Shown here one piece after another: positions 26,983-36,687 of a DNA stretch of 64,000 nt. Each line of letters begins with the position of its first letter. Positions within the stretch are counted from its first letter, which is position 1. Under the pieces are notes generated by a model that made no database searches, was not told where the DNA came from, and worked only from the letters and a program-made list of their open reading frames with translations. The DNA is from Nocardia farcinica (GTDB lineage: Bacteria; Actinomycetota; Actinomycetes; Mycobacteriales; Mycobacteriaceae): contig NZ_LN868939.1 in assembly GCF_001182745.1 (NCBI RefSeq), positions 2,108,001 through 2,172,000 of the forward strand, in the 5' to 3' direction. The position numbers and the translations under genes are program-made.

Positions 26983-27148
26983 GCTAGCAACGGCGGGGCT
27001 TAACCGGAGGCGTTCTCTCCGGTCCGATTCGGTGCGACAGCCGGGCCCGGACGGTTGTGCCGAAGGTTTGCCGGACCGTTCCGGACGGCCCGGAAAGCGG
27101 CCGATACGATGACCCGGGCAGTGGGTAGGCGCGGGAGGAGAACAGCAG

Positions 27149-27571
27149 ATGAGCGCACCTGCGCGGGTACCGCCGCTCGATCCCGCGGTGCTGCTCGCGA
27201 TCTCGCTCGGCGGCGGCCTCGGCGCCCTGCTGCGCTACCTGATCTCGACCTGGTGGCCCACACCGCCGGGGCACGTGCCGTGGGCGACCTTCGTGGTGAA
27301 CGTCACCGGATGTTTCGCCATCGGCGTCCTGATGGTTCTGGTGACCGAGGCGTGGGTAACCCATCGACTGCTGCGCCCCTTCGCCGGCGTCGGTTTGCTG
27401 GGTGGTTTCACCACCTTTTCGACCTACGGCCTCGAGATTCGTACACTGCTCGAATCCGGTGCGGTGCTCGAAGCGCTCGGCTACCTCGCGGGCACGGTCC
27501 TGGCCGCGCTCGCCGGGGTGGTGCTCGGCACGGGTGCGGCGCGGTGGGCAACGGGCGCGGCACGACGGTGA
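27149..27571 (+). CDS. crcB: fluoride efflux channel subunit CrcB/FluC (first copy)
   Basis: A 140-residue four-helix Fluc channel subunit. The family marks are GGLGALLRYLIS in helix one, ATFVVNVTGCFAIGVLM with the pore Asn, and GGFTTFSTYGLE with the Na-binding and phenylalanine box. It would passively export fluoride. GGAGG precedes ATG 27149. The paired gene 86 bases downstream suggests a heterodimeric channel, common in Gram-positive bacteria. Confidence 0.93.
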   Translation: MSAPARVPPLDPAVLLAISLGGGLGALLRYLISTWWPTPPGHVPWATFVVNVTGCFAIGVLMVLVTEAWVTHRLLRPFAGVGLLGGFTTFSTYGLEIRTLLESGAVLEALGYLAGTVLAALAGVVLGTGAARWATGAARR

Positions 27572-27656
27572 CCCGGGCACACCGCCCGCGGTGGTTCGAC
27601 GACGGCACGACGGAAGGGGGTCGGATGACCGGCCGACGGTCCGCGGAGGTGCGCGG

Positions 27657-28019
27657 GTGAACATCGCGCTCGTCCTACTGGGCGGCATGCTCGGTGCACC
27701 GGTCAGGTACCTGATCGACCGCGCCGTCACCGCACGGATCGATTCCCCGCTGCCCCTGGGCACTTTGACCGTTAACATTGTCGGTTCGGCGGTGCTGGGC
27801 GGTCTGATCGGCGCGAGCGCGAACGGGTGGCTGCTCACCGCGGCGGGCACCGGATTCTGCGGCGCGCTGACGACCTTCAGCACGTTCGGTTACGAGACCA
27901 TCCGGCTGGTCACCGACGGCGCCTACGGATACGCGCTGGGCAACGTCGTGATCAGCGTGGCGGCCAGTGTGGGCGCGGTGTACGCCGCCGTGTCCCTGAC
28001 GAACTGGGTGACGCCATGA
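27657..28019 (+). CDS. crcB: fluoride efflux channel subunit CrcB/FluC (second copy)
   Basis: A 120-residue partner of the preceding Fluc subunit, with [29 protein letters not shown] and [14 protein letters not shown]. Start GTG 27657 is preceded by GGAGG. The two half-sized subunits in one operon are the usual arrangement when homodimers are replaced by heterodimers. No clear fluoride riboswitch was found upstream of the pair. Confidence 0.92.
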   Translation: MNIALVLLGGMLGAPVRYLIDRAVTARIDSPLPLGTLTVNIVGSAVLGGLIGASANGWLLTAAGTGFCGALTTFSTFGYETIRLVTDGAYGYALGNVVISVAASVGAVYAAVSLTNWVTP

Positions 28020-28066
28020 TCCTGATGACGAGCCGGGCGCAGCCGACCTGGAAGGGAGACCCGAGC

Positions 28067-29703
28067 ATGGCCCACGATCGAGCCGGGCGTCCCGCGCGCG
28101 CGAGCGACCTGGACGACATCGCGCACCTGGTGACCGCCTACTTCAGCCGCGTGCCCGATCCGCAGGATCCGGCACAGCGAGTGGTGTTCGGCACCTCGGG
28201 ACACCGCGGGTCCAGCCTGGACTGCGCGTTCAACGAAGCCCACATCCTCGCCATCACCCAGGCGATCGTGGAATACCGTGCCACGCGCGGCATCACGGGC
28301 CCGGTCTACCTGGCCCGCGACACCCACGCGCTGTCCGAGCCCGCCTGGACCACCGCCCTCGAGGTGCTGGCGGGCAACGGCGTCACCGCGATGATCGACG
28401 CCCGCGACCGCTACACCCCCACCCCGGCGCTGAGCCACGCCGTGCTGCGGCACAACCGCGGCGGCACCAAGCACCAGGCCGACGGCATCGTGGTGACCCC
28501 CTCGCACAACCCGCCCCGCGACGGCGGCTTCAAATACAACCCCCCGCACGGTGGTCCGGCCGACACCGGCGTCACCGACGCCATCGCCGCCCGCGCCAAC
28601 GAACTGCTGGCCGACGGGCTGACAGGGGTGCGTCGCGCCACCTACCAGCAGGCACTGGCCACCGGCGTCGAACGCTACGACTACCTCGACCACTACATCG
28701 CCGACCTGCCGAATGTGCTGAACCTGGACGCGATTCGCGGCGCGGGCATCCGGCTCGGCGCCGACCCGATGGGCGGCGCCAGCGTCGACTACTGGGAGGA
28801 GATCGGCCAGCGCTACGACCTCGAGCTCGAGGTCGTCAACCCGTTCGTCGACCCCACCTGGCGTTTCATGACCCTCGACAGCGACGGCAAGATCCGCATG
28901 GATCCCTCCTCTCGCTACGCCATGGCCGGGCTCGTCGCGATCAAGGACGACTACGACATCTCCACCGGCAACGACGCCGACGCCGACCGGCACGGCATCG
29001 TCACCCCCGACGGCGGCCTGATGAACCCCAACCACTTCCTGGCCGTCGCCATCGAATACCTGGTCGCCAACCGGATGGGCTGGGACGCGCTGACCAAGAT
29101 CGGCAAGACCGTCGTCACCTCGTCGATGGTGGACCGGGTGGTGAGCGTGCTCGGCCGCCAGGTGCACGAGGTGCCGGTCGGCTTCAAATGGTTCGTGCCC
29201 GGATTGTTCAGCGGCAGTCTCGCTTTCGGCGGCGAGGAGAGCGCGGGCGCGTCGTTCCTGCGCATGGACGGCACCGTGTGGACCACCGACAAGGACGGCA
29301 TCCTGCTGGCCCTGCTGGCCGCCGAGATCGCCGCCGTCACCGGCCAGACCCCCTCGGCCCGCTACGGCGAACTCGAGCGCCGGTACGGCAGCCCCGCCTA
29401 CGCCCGCATCGACGCACCGGCCGGCGCGGAACAGAAGAAGCTGCTTTCGCAGTTGACACCGGACATGATCACCAGCGAAGAGATCGCCGGCGAGCCGATC
29501 ACCGCCGTGCTCACCCGCGCCCCGGCAACGGCGCGCCCCTGGGCGGGTTGAAGGTGACCACCGAGAACGCCTGGTTCGCGGCCCGGCCCTCCGGCACCGA
29601 GGACAAGTACAAGATCTACGCCGAGTCGTTCCAGGGCCCCGAGCACCTCGCCCAGGTCCAGGCCGCCGCCGAGGAGATGGTGGGCAAGGCGCTCCAGCCG
29701 TGA
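28067..29703 (+). pseudogene. pgm: phosphoglucomutase (alpha-D-glucose phosphate-specific), frameshifted near the C-terminus
   Basis: Interconverts glucose 1- and 6-phosphate. From ATG 28067 the frame matches the 546-residue E. coli-type enzyme: [11 protein letters not shown], the active-site serine loop [15 protein letters not shown], the metal loop [15 protein letters not shown] [14 protein letters not shown], and the sugar loop GGEESAGAS. The main frame stops at 29551 with [11 protein letters not shown]. The true tail ([19 protein letters not shown], then [17 protein letters not shown]) is in the next frame, ending at 29703. One missing C in the run near 29521-29524 explains it. A sequencing error is possible because everything else is intact. 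Confidence 0.9.
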
Positions 29704-30986
29704 GCGGCTGTACCAGGTCGGGCGGCCGCGGGCTGCCCGGCGAGATCAAGGTACTGGTCGGCGCGGCGTTCGTCATCGCGCTCGGCTTCGGCCTCGTCGC
29801 GCCCGTGCTGCCGCAGTTCGCGCGCAGCTTCGGCGTCGGCATGGCGGCCGCGTCGGCCATCGTCAGCGCCTTCGCGCTCATGCGGCTGCTGTTCGCGCCG
29901 TTCAGCGGGCAGCTGGTGCAGAAGCTGGGGGAGCGCTGGGTCTACCTCGGCGGCCTGCTGATCGTCGCGATCTCCACCGGCGCCAGCGCGTTCTCCCAGA
30001 CCTACTGGCAGCTGCTGGTGCTGCGCTCGCTCGGCGGCATCGGCTCCACCATGTTCACGGTGTCGTCGCTGGCGCTGGTGATCCGGCTCTCGCCGGTCGA
30101 GCAGCGCGGCCGGGTGTCGGGACTGTGGTCGACCAGCTTCCTGATCGGCTCGGTCAGCGGCCCGCTCGTCGGCGGCGCACTGGCCGGACTCGGCCTGCGC
30201 GCCCCCTTCCTCATCTATGCCGCCGCCCTGCTGGTGGCCTCCGGCATCGTCTACGTGAGCCTGCGCCATTCGCAGCCCATCGCCGCCGAGAGCGGCGGCG
30301 ACCTGCCCGTGCTCACCTTCCGGCAGGGCCTGGCAAAACCCGCCTACCCCGCGCTGCTGTGGACACACTTCGCCAACGGCGCGGCCGTGTTCGGCGTGCG
30401 GATGGCGTTCGTGCCGCTCATCGTGGTCGAGGTGCTGGCCCAGCCGCCCGGCATGGCGGGCGTGGCGCTCACCGCGTTCGCCGCGGGCAACGTGGCCGTG
30501 CTGTTCGCGTCCGGCCGCTTGTCGGACCGATTCGGCCGCCGCCCGTTCCTCATCGCCGGTGCCCTGGTGTGCGGCGTCGGCACCGTCGCGATCGGCTTCG
30601 CCCCCGACCTGATCTGGCTGCTGGCCGCCTCCGTGGTGGCGGGCCTCGGTTCCGGCATGCTCACCCCCAGCGAGCAGGCGGCCCTGGCCGACATCATCGG
30701 CGCGAAGGCCCGCGGCGGCCCCATGCTGGCCGGCTTCCAGATGTCCGCCGACCTCGGCACCGTGCTCGGCCCCGTCCTCATCGGCGCCGTCGTCGAGGCC
30801 ACCTCCTACGGCGTCGGCCTGTCCATCACCGGGTCCCTGCTGTTCGTCGCCGCCGCCATCTGGCTGTTCGTCCCCGAGACCCTCGCCCGCCCGGCCACCC
30901 GCACCGAACCACCGGCCGTCCCCGACGACGACGCCGAATATCAGCTGGCTCACCGCGCCGCCGAGGACGACACCGACCGTCGCTGA
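29700..30986 (+). CDS. MFS transporter, drug-efflux type
   Basis: A 428-residue, twelve-helix major facilitator. Motif A is [17 protein letters not shown] in loop 2-3 and is repeated as [16 protein letters not shown] in loop 8-9. The central segment [21 protein letters not shown] is typical of DHA1-type antiporters. Substrate unknown. GTG 29700 overlaps the pgm stop by four bases (GTGA), so it is coupled to pgm despite having no metabolic link. The C-terminal tail is acidic. Confidence 0.87.
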   Translation: MSGCTRSGGRGLPGEIKVLVGAAFVIALGFGLVAPVLPQFARSFGVGMAAASAIVSAFALMRLLFAPFSGQLVQKLGERWVYLGGLLIVAISTGASAFSQTYWQLLVLRSLGGIGSTMFTVSSLALVIRLSPVEQRGRVSGLWSTSFLIGSVSGPLVGGALAGLGLRAPFLIYAAALLVASGIVYVSLRHSQPIAAESGGDLPVLTFRQGLAKPAYPALLWTHFANGAAVFGVRMAFVPLIVVEVLAQPPGMAGVALTAFAAGNVAVLFASGRLSDRFGRRPFLIAGALVCGVGTVAIGFAPDLIWLLAASVVAGLGSGMLTPSEQAALADIIGAKARGGPMLAGFQMSADLGTVLGPVLIGAVVEATSYGVGLSITGSLLFVAAAIWLFVPETLARPATRTEPPAVPDDDAEYQLAHRAAEDDTDRR

Positions 30987-31020
30987 CCGCAGGCCCCAGC
31001 ACTCGAGGCAGAGTAGGGGC

Positions 31021-31761
31021 GTGAGCGAACCGCGCCCGAACTACACCCCGCGCCCGATGTCGAACACCACGACCTTCGCCCTCGGCGGCGTGGCCCTCGC
31101 CGTCATCGTGCTGATCGTCTTCCTGGTGTTCCGCTGGGGCAAGGACGAGGAGGCCGCCATCCGCAACGACGGCTACGGCTCCGTCCACGACCCCGCCGTG
31201 CCGGTGTCCCTCGCCCCCGACGGCCTCATCACCCTCGGCAAGCCCGACGCCCGCGTCACCCTCGACGTGTTCGAAGACCCCCTGTGCCCCGCCTGCCGCA
31301 CCCTCGAGCGCATCTACGGCCAGGAGATCGCCCAGCAGATCGACGCGGGCACCCTCGCCGTCCGCTACCACTTCGTCGCCTTCCTCGACCCCAAGTCCGG
31401 CAGCGGCGACTACTCCACCCGCGCCATCGCCGCCCTCCAGTGCGTCGCCGACACCGGCGACGGCCCCCTGTACGCCCGCTTCCACGACCGCCTCCTGGTG
31501 ACCGACCAACCCACCGAAGGCGGCGACGACCACAGCAACAACGAACTCGCCGACCTCGCCCGCGCCACCGGCGCCCCGCAGCAGGCTGTTGATTGCATCA
31601 ACACCGGCGCGAAAACCCCCGCCGCCACCGCCGCCGCCACATCGGCCATCGCCGACCTCAACGCCCGCCTCGACGACCGCGCCGCCACCCCCTCCGTCTT
31701 CCACGGCGACCGCAAACTCGACCCCAACACCGAAGACTGGGTGATCCAGCTCACCAAATGA
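31021..31761 (+). CDS. membrane-anchored DsbA-like thioredoxin-fold protein
   Basis: A 246-residue protein with a single N-terminal transmembrane segment (about residues 20-40) and an extracytoplasmic DsbA-family domain. The redox site is CPAC in DVFEDPLCPACRTLERIY, and a helical insertion carries a second Cys pair (ALQC, DCINTG). It would oxidise or isomerise disulfides in exported proteins, like mycobacterial DsbA/MSMEG-type proteins. Start GTG 31021. The gene is 34 bases from the MFS gene on the same strand. Confidence 0.85.
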   Translation: MSEPRPNYTPRPMSNTTTFALGGVALAVIVLIVFLVFRWGKDEEAAIRNDGYGSVHDPAVPVSLAPDGLITLGKPDARVTLDVFEDPLCPACRTLERIYGQEIAQQIDAGTLAVRYHFVAFLDPKSGSGDYSTRAIAALQCVADTGDGPLYARFHDRLLVTDQPTEGGDDHSNNELADLARATGAPQQAVDCINTGAKTPAATAAATSAIADLNARLDDRAATPSVFHGDRKLDPNTEDWVIQLTK

Positions 31762-31901
31762 CCTGATCCCGGGCCGCCCAGCCCCCTCGAGCGCCGCCCA
31801 CGTCGCCCGATGTTCAGCCCGTTGTCCAGGCGATTTGGTTGCGGACACGCCGGTGGTGTAACTTTCATCAGGCGCGAGGGAAACCGAGCGCGACCCACCA
31901 A

Positions 31902-31974
31902 GGGGCTATGGCGCAGCTGGTAGCGCACCACACTGGCAGTGTGGGGGTCAGGGGTTCGAGTCCCCTTAGCTCCA
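31902..31974 (+). tRNA. tRNA-Ala (anticodon GGC)
   Basis: A 73-base cloverleaf. Acceptor arms GGGGCTA and TAGCTCC pair with one G-U; the D arm is GCGCAGCTGGTAGCGC. The anticodon arm is CCACA-CTGGCAG-TGTGG with anticodon GGC, reading GCC alanine codons. The T arm is AGGGGTTCGAGTCCCCT. CCA is not encoded; the discriminator A is followed by CTTTTT. Confidence 0.96.
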
Positions 31975-31987
31975 CTTTTTCTTTCTG

Positions 31988-32015
31988 AAAGCGCGTCCGA
32001 ATGGGCGCGCTTTTT
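31988..32015 (+). terminator. intrinsic terminator after tRNA-Ala
   Basis: Eleven-base arms AAAGCGCGTCC (31988-31998) and GGGCGCGCTTT (32003-32013) with one wobble, loop GAAT, followed by a T run at 32011-32015. It sits 14 bases after the tRNA. Confidence 0.9.
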
Positions 32016-32239
32016 GTTTATTTTTCGTGGGCCTTCTTCACCCCGACGACGTGCCCGTCGTCACGGCGGACGGGATGCCGGAACACCGGCGCCGCCTGGC
32101 CCTGGGCTCATCTGAATGTCACCATGCATGTCGCTCGCTAAGGTGTGGGGCACCGTTTGGGCAGGGAGCGGAGGCCCTGGTTCACCAGCTTCGATGAAGC
32201 GGGCTGATCGCGATCGGCCGACGCGACGGTGCGTTTGTT

Positions 32240-32311
32240 GGGGAGGTGAGGAACCGACTGAAAGTGAATGAAAAAAGCGGACGTTGGCTGAGGAACTGCA
32301 GGTCAGGAAGT
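32240..32311 (+). promoter_or_regulatory. leader of CRISPR array 1
   Basis: The 72 bases before the first repeat contain blocks shared with the other three arrays: GGGGAGGTGAGGA, AAAGTGAATGAAAA and CTGCAGGTCAGGAAGT. The last block touches the first repeat in every array. Shared leader sequence marks the acquisition end of the array and probably the pre-crRNA promoter. Confidence 0.8.
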
Positions 32312-32706
32312 GTGCTCCCCGCGCATGCGGGGATGAGCCCCCGCGAAGCCTTCGCCGAGGCCGAAGGAATCCGTGCTCCCCGCGCATGCGGGGATGAGCC
32401 CGGGACCGACGTGGCGCGTGCCGAGGAATTCGAGTGCTCCCCGCGCATGCGGGGATGAGCCCCCCATGACCCCCACCGAGGTCGACGCCGCGTGGTGCTC
32501 CCCGCGCATGCGGGGATGAGCCCGGCAGGGCGAAGCGGGCGATGCCCGCCGACAGGTGCTCCCCGCGCATGCGGGGATGAGCCCTACGAGAGCAAGGGGA
32601 TCGGCCTGGTCCTCATGTGCTCCCCGCGCATGCGGGGATGAGCCCGGCGGATTCGGGGTGCGCTGATGCATCCGCTGGTGCTCCCCGCCCATGCGGGAAT
32701 GAGCCC
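32312..32706 (+). CRISPR. CRISPR array 1 (7 repeats, 6 spacers), type I-E
   Basis: Repeats of 29 bases start at 32312, 32373, 32434, 32495, 32556, 32617 and 32678, with 32-base spacers. The repeat is GTGCTCCCCGC-GCAT-GCGGGGATGAGCCC, with a 6-bp stem and GCAT loop. The last copy is degenerate (CCCATGCGGGAATG), marking the old trailer end. The leader is on the left. The array is unlinked from the cas operon, about 14 kb away, but has the same repeat family. Confidence 0.98.
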
Positions 32707-32925
32707 GGTCGACGTGGCGTGGCCCACGGCTCCCGCAGAGGAGGTGTTCGGCTGCGTCGTCTGCGTGTGCGCCGCCCACTGACATGTGTGGGTTTCGGTA
32801 GTAACCGCCGAAAACCAACGGATATGGCGTAGAAGCTGGTCGGCGCCGGTTCGTGTCCGGGGCCGAGGAGCGCGGTGAGCTTTCAATCAAGCGTCCACGG
32901 TTCCTGGAGGGTTAGCCTTTCCTGC

Positions 32926-33723
32926 ATGAGCACGCCCGACACCGCACTATCAGCCGCAGCGGCCGGTCGCCGCCGCTTGTCCTTGGGTATGTTCGCGCTG
33001 GCCGTGATCGTGTATCTGGCGATCATCCAGCTCGGTGGTCTGTTGATGACCGCGTTGACCGGTGAGGACGATTTCCTGTCCACGCGCGCGGTGTTCTACG
33101 GCATGATCATCCCCCTCGGTATCGCCTTGGTATTCACCTACGGGTTGATTGCCTATCTGGGATGGCTCCACCCGGTCTTGCATGATGATCGCTCGGTCCG
33201 GTCGTGGGTGCGGGTGGTACCGATCGTGTTCCTGGTTGCGATCGTCTTCGGCATCAACTACAGCGCCCTGTCGGAGAAGGGGCTGCTGTACACACTGGTG
33301 CTGCTGATCGCAACCCAGTTCGTCGGCTGGGGCGAGGAGGGCATGTTCCGCGGGATCGGTGTGGTGGTGCTGCGTGATCACGGGCTCAGCGAGGGCAGGG
33401 TCGCGTTGTGGTCGAGCATCGTGTTCGGTGCGGTCCATCTGACCAATGGCCTCACTCACGGCGCGAACGCGATCGGGCAGGCGATCATGGTCAGCCTGGC
33501 TGGCTACTTCTTCTACCTGATTCGGCGGGTCAGCCGCAGCAACACCGTCAATTCGGTGCTGCACGGCCTATTCGACTTCACCCTGCTGACCGGCACGTCG
33601 GTCCTGGTGGATCAGAGCTTCTATCCCGGCGCGCTGCTGGCGATCCTGCTGTATCCGGTGCTGGCGATCGTGCTGCTGGTCAAGCGCCACAGCATCGAGC
33701 CCGCCACGGCGACCACGCCCTGA
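32926..33723 (+). CDS. CPBP-family intramembrane protease (Abi/CAAX-like)
   Basis: A 265-residue polytopic protein with about seven hydrophobic segments. The glutamate motif GWGEEGMFRG and the His motifs FGAVHLTNG and NSVLHGLFDF define the CPBP (Rce1/Abi) family of glutamic intramembrane proteases. Members process prenylated or bacteriocin-type peptides, and some give phage resistance. Start ATG 32926 is chosen because the alternative frame start at 32875 adds low-quality sequence. It sits between CRISPR arrays 1 and 2, as cargo of the defence island. Confidence 0.85.
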   Translation: MSTPDTALSAAAAGRRRLSLGMFALAVIVYLAIIQLGGLLMTALTGEDDFLSTRAVFYGMIIPLGIALVFTYGLIAYLGWLHPVLHDDRSVRSWVRVVPIVFLVAIVFGINYSALSEKGLLYTLVLLIATQFVGWGEEGMFRGIGVVVLRDHGLSEGRVALWSSIVFGAVHLTNGLTHGANAIGQAIMVSLAGYFFYLIRRVSRSNTVNSVLHGLFDFTLLTGTSVLVDQSFYPGALLAILLYPVLAIVLLVKRHSIEPATATTP

Positions 33724-34230
33724 ACTTCGCGGCGTAGATCGTCGGCTTAGCTCCCTATTCCTCGAGCGCCAAGCATCGACGCCGACGCCATGCCGGCCGC
33801 CCTGTCGATCGCGGTCCCCGCTTCGAGCTGACTGTTCCGTGGACTCACTTCTCCTGCAACCGCGCCCACCTGCCCTTGTTCCGATACGTTCCGATCGGTC
33901 CGGTTGGCGCGTGGAGAAGCCGCCACAAGGCCACTTCTTCGCCTGTTCTACCGGTGCGGTATCGACATCATCCGCGAACCAGTCGTCCTGCTGAAGTCGA
34001 ACTTATTGAAGCCGCCCTCGACGCCTTGGCCAGCGTCGGGCTCGGCGACATGAGCGGCATCGAAAGGCGTGCCATCGAGCGCGTCTTCTGATGGAGTGGG
34101 AGGGGATTCGAAGCCTTGGCACGCTACCGGCAGGGCTGTCCGGTCGCCGGGCTGCGTCCAGAGTCCGGGCAAGAAGCGGCGCAGTTCGGCTCCATGTCTT
34201 CCATTCCTTTCTGGTCCGGTTGGGCCGCCA
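33724..34230. other. spacer DNA between the CPBP gene and array 2, no confident gene
   Basis: About 500 bases. A plus-strand frame ending at 34091 contains EVELIEAALDALASVGLG and may be the tail of a lost gene, but it has no supported start or recognisable domain. Base composition is less GC-rich than the flanks. No repeats were seen until the leader module at 34231. Confidence 0.45.
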
Positions 34231-34410
34231 CCGTGTGCTCGGCCACATTAGGGTAGTGGCGACGTTCGGGAGGGGGCCTTGCGCGTCGAGTCAATGGCAC
34301 CGTGTGTCTGGCTGTCGACCGGTGCGATGGTGAATGTCAGGGAGGTGAGGAGCTGGCTGAAAGTGAATGAAAACTGTGGACTCGTGCTGAGGAACTGCAG
34401 GTCAGGAAGT
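34231..34410 (+). promoter_or_regulatory. leader module of CRISPR array 2 (180 bp)
   Basis: This 180-base segment is nearly the same as 45646-45825 before array 3, from CCGTGTGCTCGGCC to GCAGGTCAGGAAGT, with scattered substitutions only. Its right part also shares AAAGTGAATGAAAA and CAGGTCAGGAAGT with arrays 1 and 4. The length match shows a duplicated module rather than chance similarity. Confidence 0.85.
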
Positions 34411-34853
34411 GTGCTCCCCGCGCACGTGGGGATGAGCCCGAGCCGCTGCTGACCGAGGAGCACCTGGCCGGGTGCTCCCCGCGCACGTGGGGATGAGCCC
34501 TCTTCGACCTCCCGATCAAAAGCCCTCCACCAGTGCTCCCCGCGCACGCGGGGATGAGCCCTGATCCGGGCGATCCTCGACGCCCTCACCGGCGTGCTCC
34601 CCGCGCACGCGGGGATGAGCCCTGAGCCGCGATACCTATCGAGCTACGTAGCCAGTGCTCCCCGCGCACGCGGGAATGAGCCCGAGAGTTACTGATCGGG
34701 ATGACTTGAGGGTGGGTGCTCCCCGCGCACGCGGGGATGAGCCCCGGCCACGGCGTCGCGTGTGGACCGGCGGCTCCTGCTCCCCGCGCACGCGGGAATT
34801 AGCCCGAGAAGCTGATCGTCGCCGACCTCTTCACGCTGTGCTCCCCGCGCATG
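34411..34853 (+). CRISPR. CRISPR array 2 (7 repeats plus a truncated eighth), type I-E
   Basis: Repeats start at 34411, 34472, 34533, 34594, 34655, 34716 and 34777, all 61 bases apart. The two leader-proximal copies read CCCCGC-GCAC-GTGGGG; the rest read CCCCGC-GCAC-GCGGGG. Repeat 7 is degenerate (CTGCTCC, GGGAATTAG). An eighth copy at 34838 keeps only GTGCTCCCCGCGCATG, whose core is of array-1 type, then breaks into unrelated DNA at 34854. The array lies just upstream of the Wadjet operon. Confidence 0.97.
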
Positions 34854-35211
34854 CTGCGTCGCGGCCGAGCGGGCGATGCAGTTGCCGATGGTCTCGAACA
34901 GCATCGGTAATCCGCGCGACCGGCCGCGACCCGGAGCCCGGTCATCAGGTGGGGGTCTTGCCGGTGCCGCGTGGGTCGCGAGAGTTCAAGTCCTTGGCGT
35001 GGGACGAAGGCACTTGGTCAACATGGGTCTATGGGCTTCCGTGGCGGTTCGGAGAGGCCGCCGGAGGCCGCGGAGTGACATGCCGTGCGGCGCCACGGAT
35101 CAGGTTGAGCCGCAAGGGCAAGTCCGCACTACCGAGATCGGCCCCTTTCCGCCGCGTCAGTGGATAGCATTGTCCACGTTGCCGATGAGTCCGAGCGAAC
35201 CTGAGATATCA
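34854..35211. other. region between array 2 and jetA, probable jet promoter
   Basis: About 350 bases with no confident gene. An open plus-strand frame includes SLAWDEGTWSTWVYGLPWRF but has no supported start and no recognised family. The AT-richer stretch TGGATAGCATTGTCCACG near 35160-35177 could hold the -10 region of the Wadjet operon. Confidence 0.4.
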
Positions 35212-36678
35212 ATGGATTTCGACGAGATCGACTTCCTGCGTCGCAGCGATCCCGCATGGCGGCTGTTGCGGGCTGACCACGCGCCCCTGGTCCTCAGTTT
35301 CTTGCGGAAGGTCTTCGTCGTGGACAACGTCCGGGCGATTTCGGCCACCGAGCTGGCCGGCCGTCTCGACGATGAGCTCTACGCACTCAACGAACAGCAT
35401 GGCGAGGCAACGTATCCCAAGGCTGCGAAGGCATACCTCGACGATTGGGCGGCGCCCGCGAACGGTTGGCTTCGGAAGTACTACCCCGCGGGCTCAGACG
35501 AGGCGCACTTCGATGCGACTCCTGCCGTGGAAAAGGCGCTGACCTGGCTCGAGTCTCTCCGCGTTCGTTCGTTCGTTGGTACCGAGTCCCGCTTGAACAC
35601 CGTATTCGAGCTGCTGCGCCAGATGGCTTACGGTGCGGAAACCGATCCCGATGTCCGGCTGGCCGAGTTGTACCGGCGGCGGAGTGCGATCGACGCGGAG
35701 ATCACCCAGGTCGCGGCCGGCCGCTTCGCTGTGCTCGATGATTCGGCTCAGCGCGACCGCTATCAGCAGTTCGCCGCGACCGCGCGAGAGCTGTTGGCCG
35801 ACTTCCGTGAGGTCGAGGCCAACTTCCGGGGACTGGATCGGTCGCTTCGTGCACGCATCGCCGGGTGGGCTGGAAGCAGGGGGCAGCTGCTCGATGAGGT
35901 GGTTGGCAATCGCGCCGCTATCACCGACTCGGATCAAGGGCGCAGCTTCCAAGCGTTCTACGACTTCCTTCTTTCGCATGAGCGGCAAACCGAACTCACC
36001 GAACTACTCGAGAAAGTCCAGTCGCTGGACGCGGTGGGCGAGACGGACCCGCGAATGCGCCACATCCACTACGACTGGCTCGACGCGGCCGAACGCACTC
36101 AGGCGACTGTGCGGTTGTTGTCGGAGCAGCTGCGCCGGTTCCTGGACGACCAGGTGTGGCTGGAGAACCGTCGGGTGATGGACATTCTGCACAGCATCGA
36201 GTCGTCCGCTCTCGCGCTCCGCGAGCGGCCCATTCCGGCGCTCACCTGCGAACTCGACGGCACCGCGCCGGTAATCGGACTGCCGATGGAACGGCCTCTC
36301 TACACCCCGAAGGAGAAGGTTTCGTTGGACAGTGCGGGTATCGCTGAGGCGGACGAGAACGTCGATGCGTCGGCGCTGTTCGAGCAGGTGTTTGTGGACC
36401 GTGAGCTGTTGTGTGGCGTGGTGCGCGGTGAGCTGCGCGAACGTGCCCAGGTCGGACTGCGTGAGGTATTGGGGCGTCGTCCATTGGAGCAGGGCATGGC
36501 CGAGCTGATCGCCTACCTCTCGCTCGACGACCCCGCTTTCCAGATCGTTTTCGACGAGGCGACGCGGGAGCAGGTGCGCTGGATAGACGACGGCGGCGCG
36601 GAGCGGGTGGCGACGATACCGCGGGTGACATTCATTCGGCCCTCGCACGGCGACCGTGCTGTCAGTGGACATCTTTAG
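35212..36678 (+). CDS. jetA: Wadjet defence protein JetA (DUF3375 family)
   Basis: First gene of a complete type I Wadjet operon. The 488-residue protein begins MDFDEIDFLRRSDPAWRLLR, the usual N-terminus of the family, and is mostly helical with winged-helix-like segments. JetA is the kleisin-like subunit (MukF analogue) that bridges the JetC ATPase heads in a condensin-like complex which senses and cleaves circular plasmid DNA. ATG 35185, nine codons upstream in frame, is an alternative start; both lack a strong ribosome site. jetB starts nine bases after the stop. Confidence 0.92.
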   Translation: MDFDEIDFLRRSDPAWRLLRADHAPLVLSFLRKVFVVDNVRAISATELAGRLDDELYALNEQHGEATYPKAAKAYLDDWAAPANGWLRKYYPAGSDEAHFDATPAVEKALTWLESLRVRSFVGTESRLNTVFELLRQMAYGAETDPDVRLAELYRRRSAIDAEITQVAAGRFAVLDDSAQRDRYQQFAATARELLADFREVEANFRGLDRSLRARIAGWAGSRGQLLDEVVGNRAAITDSDQGRSFQAFYDFLLSHERQTELTELLEKVQSLDAVGETDPRMRHIHYDWLDAAERTQATVRLLSEQLRRFLDDQVWLENRRVMDILHSIESSALALRERPIPALTCELDGTAPVIGLPMERPLYTPKEKVSLDSAGIAEADENVDASALFEQVFVDRELLCGVVRGELRERAQVGLREVLGRRPLEQGMAELIAYLSLDDPAFQIVFDEATREQVRWIDDGGAERVATIPRVTFIRPSHGDRAVSGHL

Positions 36679-36687
36679 CATGGCGGG

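Noticed and set aside
27003..27148. Fluoride riboswitch upstream of the crcB pair
   Set aside because: I looked for the conserved pseudoknot segments of the crcB motif; only a weak GATGAC-like stretch is seen, with no pairing pattern.
27923..29881. 652-codon minus-strand frame opposite pgm
   Set aside because: Antisense of pgm and the MFS start; no motifs.
31902..31974. tRNA-Ala as second attachment site of the ssrA element
   Set aside because: The T-arm resembles that of ssrA only as all tRNA-like genes do; the acceptor ends differ and no integrase lies beside it.
32061..32890. Minus-strand open frames with repeated SSPHARGA/HPRMRGEH motifs over array 1, and the same over arrays 2, 3 and 4
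   Set aside because: They are translations of the CRISPR repeats; period 61 bases makes three-frame repetition and no start or ribosome site supports them.
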